Positions 4,365 to 5,863 of a stretch of 5,863 nucleotides of DNA are shown here, in pieces; within the stretch, counting starts at the first letter, position 1; every line of letters starts with the position of its first letter. The translations under genes and the position numbers were made by a program. This DNA comes from an uncultured Collinsella sp. (GTDB lineage: Bacteria; Actinomycetota; Coriobacteriia; Coriobacteriales; Coriobacteriaceae). The notes under the pieces were generated by a model. The model worked only from the letters and a program-made list of their open reading frames with translations, did no database searches and was not told where the DNA came from. The stretch covers positions 1 through 5,863 of the forward strand of contig CATZEP010000089.1 in assembly GCA_958418185.1 (NCBI GenBank), read 5' to 3'.

Positions 4365-5816
4365 GTGGCAGGCTGGAATCTAACCGGCAATGCCGTTTCC
4401 GCCGAGTTCGACGGTTCGGACGATCAGGAGCGCAAGGAGCTCAGCGTGAGCCAGGCAGTGGAGATCGCCGCCGGTGCGCTCGATGCCATTCCGCAGCTGA
4501 GCGTTCTGGGCGAGGTCACAGGTTTTCGTGGTCCTAACGCCCGAAGCGGTCACTGCTACTTCCAGATCAAGGACGACTCGGCCGCCGTCGACTGCATTAT
4601 CTGGAAGGGCGCCTATCTCAAGCGCACCTTCGATCTGCGCGATGGCATGCAGGTGAGCTTTAAGGGCAGCTTCAATCTCTATAAGCCCACGGGTCGCATG
4701 AGCTTTGTTGCCCGCTCATTTTCGTTGGCGGGGGAGGGTCTGCTGCGTCAACAAGTGGCGCAACTGGCCGAAAAGCTACGCCGCGAGGGCCTGATGGACG
4801 AAGCGCGCAAGCGCCGCATCCCGGTGTTCTGCTCCCGCGTGGCGGTCGTCACCTCGCTTTCGGGTGCCGTAATCGACGACGTTAAGCGCACGTTGCGCCG
4901 TCGCAACCCGCTCGTCGAGGTCGTCTGCGTGGGCGCCAAGGTTCAAGGCGAGGGTGCGCCGGCCGAGCTCATCGAGGGCTTGCGCCGCGCCGCTTCCATT
5001 ACGCCGGCGCCCGACTGTATTTTGCTGGTGCGCGGCGGCGGCTCCTTTGAGGACCTCATGACCTTTAATGACGAGGAGCTTGCCCGCGCAGTGGCGGCTT
5101 GTCCTGTGCCCGTGGTGACCGGTATTGGCCATGAGCCCGATACCTCGATTTGCGACATGGTGAGCGACCGCCGCGCCTCCACGCCCACGGCGGCGGCAGA
5201 ATCGGTGGCGCCGGCTATGACGGAGTTGGTCGATGTGCTCGAGACGCGCCATCAGCGTCTGGGCGCCGCGATGGCTTCGATGATCGGGTCGGATCAGGTC
5301 GATCTGGAAATGCTCGACCAGCGCGGTCGTCGTGCCTGGGACACCTATACGGCTCGTCTGGGCGACGCGCTCGATGCGGCCGCGTGCCGCCCGTGCCTCA
5401 ACGACCCCACGTTTATGGTCGAGCGTCGCGAGTCTGAGCTCGCCCTGACGGCCGATCGTCTGTCCGGCGCCATCGCACGCTCGGTCGGGACATTCCGCTC
5501 CAACTTTGAGCGCCTGCCCGAGCGTCTGGTTGCAAGCACCTCGGGGCTTGATGGCAAGCGCCATGCGCTCACACTTGCGAGTTCCCGTCTGGAGCATCAG
5601 GGGCGCACGATGCTCAGCAAACCTGCGTCCGACCTGGGCCGAGCTGCCGCGTCGCTCGATGCCTTGTCGCCGCTCAAGGTGCTTGCCCGCGGTTACTCCA
5701 TCGCGTACAGCGATGACGGTGTGGCTACGAGCGCCAAGACCTTTAAGCCCGGCGATACCATCCGCGTGCGCATGGCAGACGGCAACGTGGCGGCAACGGT
5801 CGATACGGTCGAGTAG
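4365..5816 (+). CDS. xseA: Exodeoxyribonuclease VII large subunit
   Basis: This 483-residue catalytic subunit of exonuclease VII works with several copies of XseB to degrade single-stranded DNA from both ends into oligonucleotides in the cytoplasm. Residues 26-120 form the OB-fold, seen in LSVSQAVEIAAG, LGEVTGF, SGHCYFQIKDD and MQVSFKGSF. The catalytic core contains RGGGSFEDLMTFNDEEL (223-239) and GIGHEPDTSICDMVSDRRAS (253-272), with the conserved GHE-D residues His256 and Asp259. It then has STPTAAAE and a long helical, coiled-coil-prone region to about 425. The C-terminal SPLKVLARGYSI segment is typical of the family. The GTG start is preferred over an upstream TTG at 4338 because AAAGGAGG lies 4 nt before it. 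The first 25 residues are a polar extension relative to E. coli XseA. The expected xseB follows 42 nt downstream. Confidence 0.95.
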   Translation: MAGWNLTGNAVSAEFDGSDDQERKELSVSQAVEIAAGALDAIPQLSVLGEVTGFRGPNARSGHCYFQIKDDSAAVDCIIWKGAYLKRTFDLRDGMQVSFKGSFNLYKPTGRMSFVARSFSLAGEGLLRQQVAQLAEKLRREGLMDEARKRRIPVFCSRVAVVTSLSGAVIDDVKRTLRRRNPLVEVVCVGAKVQGEGAPAELIEGLRRAASITPAPDCILLVRGGGSFEDLMTFNDEELARAVAACPVPVVTGIGHEPDTSICDMVSDRRASTPTAAAESVAPAMTELVDVLETRHQRLGAAMASMIGSDQVDLEMLDQRGRRAWDTYTARLGDALDAAACRPCLNDPTFMVERRESELALTADRLSGAIARSVGTFRSNFERLPERLVASTSGLDGKRHALTLASSRLEHQGRTMLSKPASDLGRAAASLDALSPLKVLARGYSIAYSDDGVATSAKTFKPGDTIRVRMADGNVAATVDTVE

Positions 5817-5858
5817 GCCGCGTTTCATAGCGATAAACCTTTAGGAAAGGAAACAGAT

Positions 5859-5863
5859 ATGGC
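5859..5863 (+). CDS. xseB: Start of a downstream gene, probably exonuclease VII small subunit
   Basis: Only ATGGC is inside the window. It is taken as a start codon because AGGAAAGG (5843-5850) lies 8 nt upstream and the frame begins 42 nt after xseA. xseB commonly follows xseA, so that identity is inferred from gene order alone; no protein sequence can be checked here. Confidence 0.5.

Noticed and set aside
3428..4390. 320-codon minus-strand frame opposite the metallopeptidase gene
   Set aside because: It spans a palindrome, a whole well-identified gene and the next gap, with no domain signature.
4776..5828. 350-codon minus-strand frame opposite xseA
   Set aside because: It is an antisense shadow; the xseA frame carries all family motifs and a strong RBS.

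Overview
The window looks like a chromosomal segment from a high-GC Gram-positive gut actinobacterium of the Coriobacteriia, most probably Collinsella or a close relative. This is inferred from GC-rich codon use, strong AGGAGG-type ribosome binding sites, AT-rich intergenic gaps and the style of the encoded proteins; no marker gene here fixes the genus. The core gene content is ordinary housekeeping, with no phage, transposon, CRISPR or RNA gene visible.

The left part (1-2074) is read leftwards. It holds the 5' portion of a secreted family C69 (Ntn-hydrolase) dipeptidase, then about 300 bp of AT-rich intergenic DNA with short repeats and a strong rho-independent terminator. That terminator closes a two-gene unit made of a DagK/YegS-type lipid kinase and a 30-residue single-pass membrane microprotein. 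The microprotein's Shine-Dalgarno sequence overlaps the kinase stop codon, so the two are probably translationally coupled.

A short divergent promoter region (about 2075-2172) separates this unit from the rightward genes: ribonuclease D (rnd), a YugP-type membrane zinc metallopeptidase, the exonuclease VII large subunit (xseA), and the first bases of what is probably xseB. The 238-bp gap between rnd and the metallopeptidase gene holds a compact hairpin and a roughly 100-nt nested imperfect palindrome that looks like a repetitive extragenic element. A GC-rich hairpin without a U-run lies between the metallopeptidase gene and xseA.

Functionally the right half combines RNA 3'-end processing (RNase D), membrane proteolysis (YugP) and processing of single-stranded DNA (ExoVII). 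The left half combines lipid phosphorylation with a putative membrane partner and extracellular or cell-surface dipeptide hydrolysis. I see no clearly new multi-gene system. The least explained items are the microprotein coupled to the lipid kinase, the substituted GTxN motif in that kinase, and the nested palindrome after rnd.
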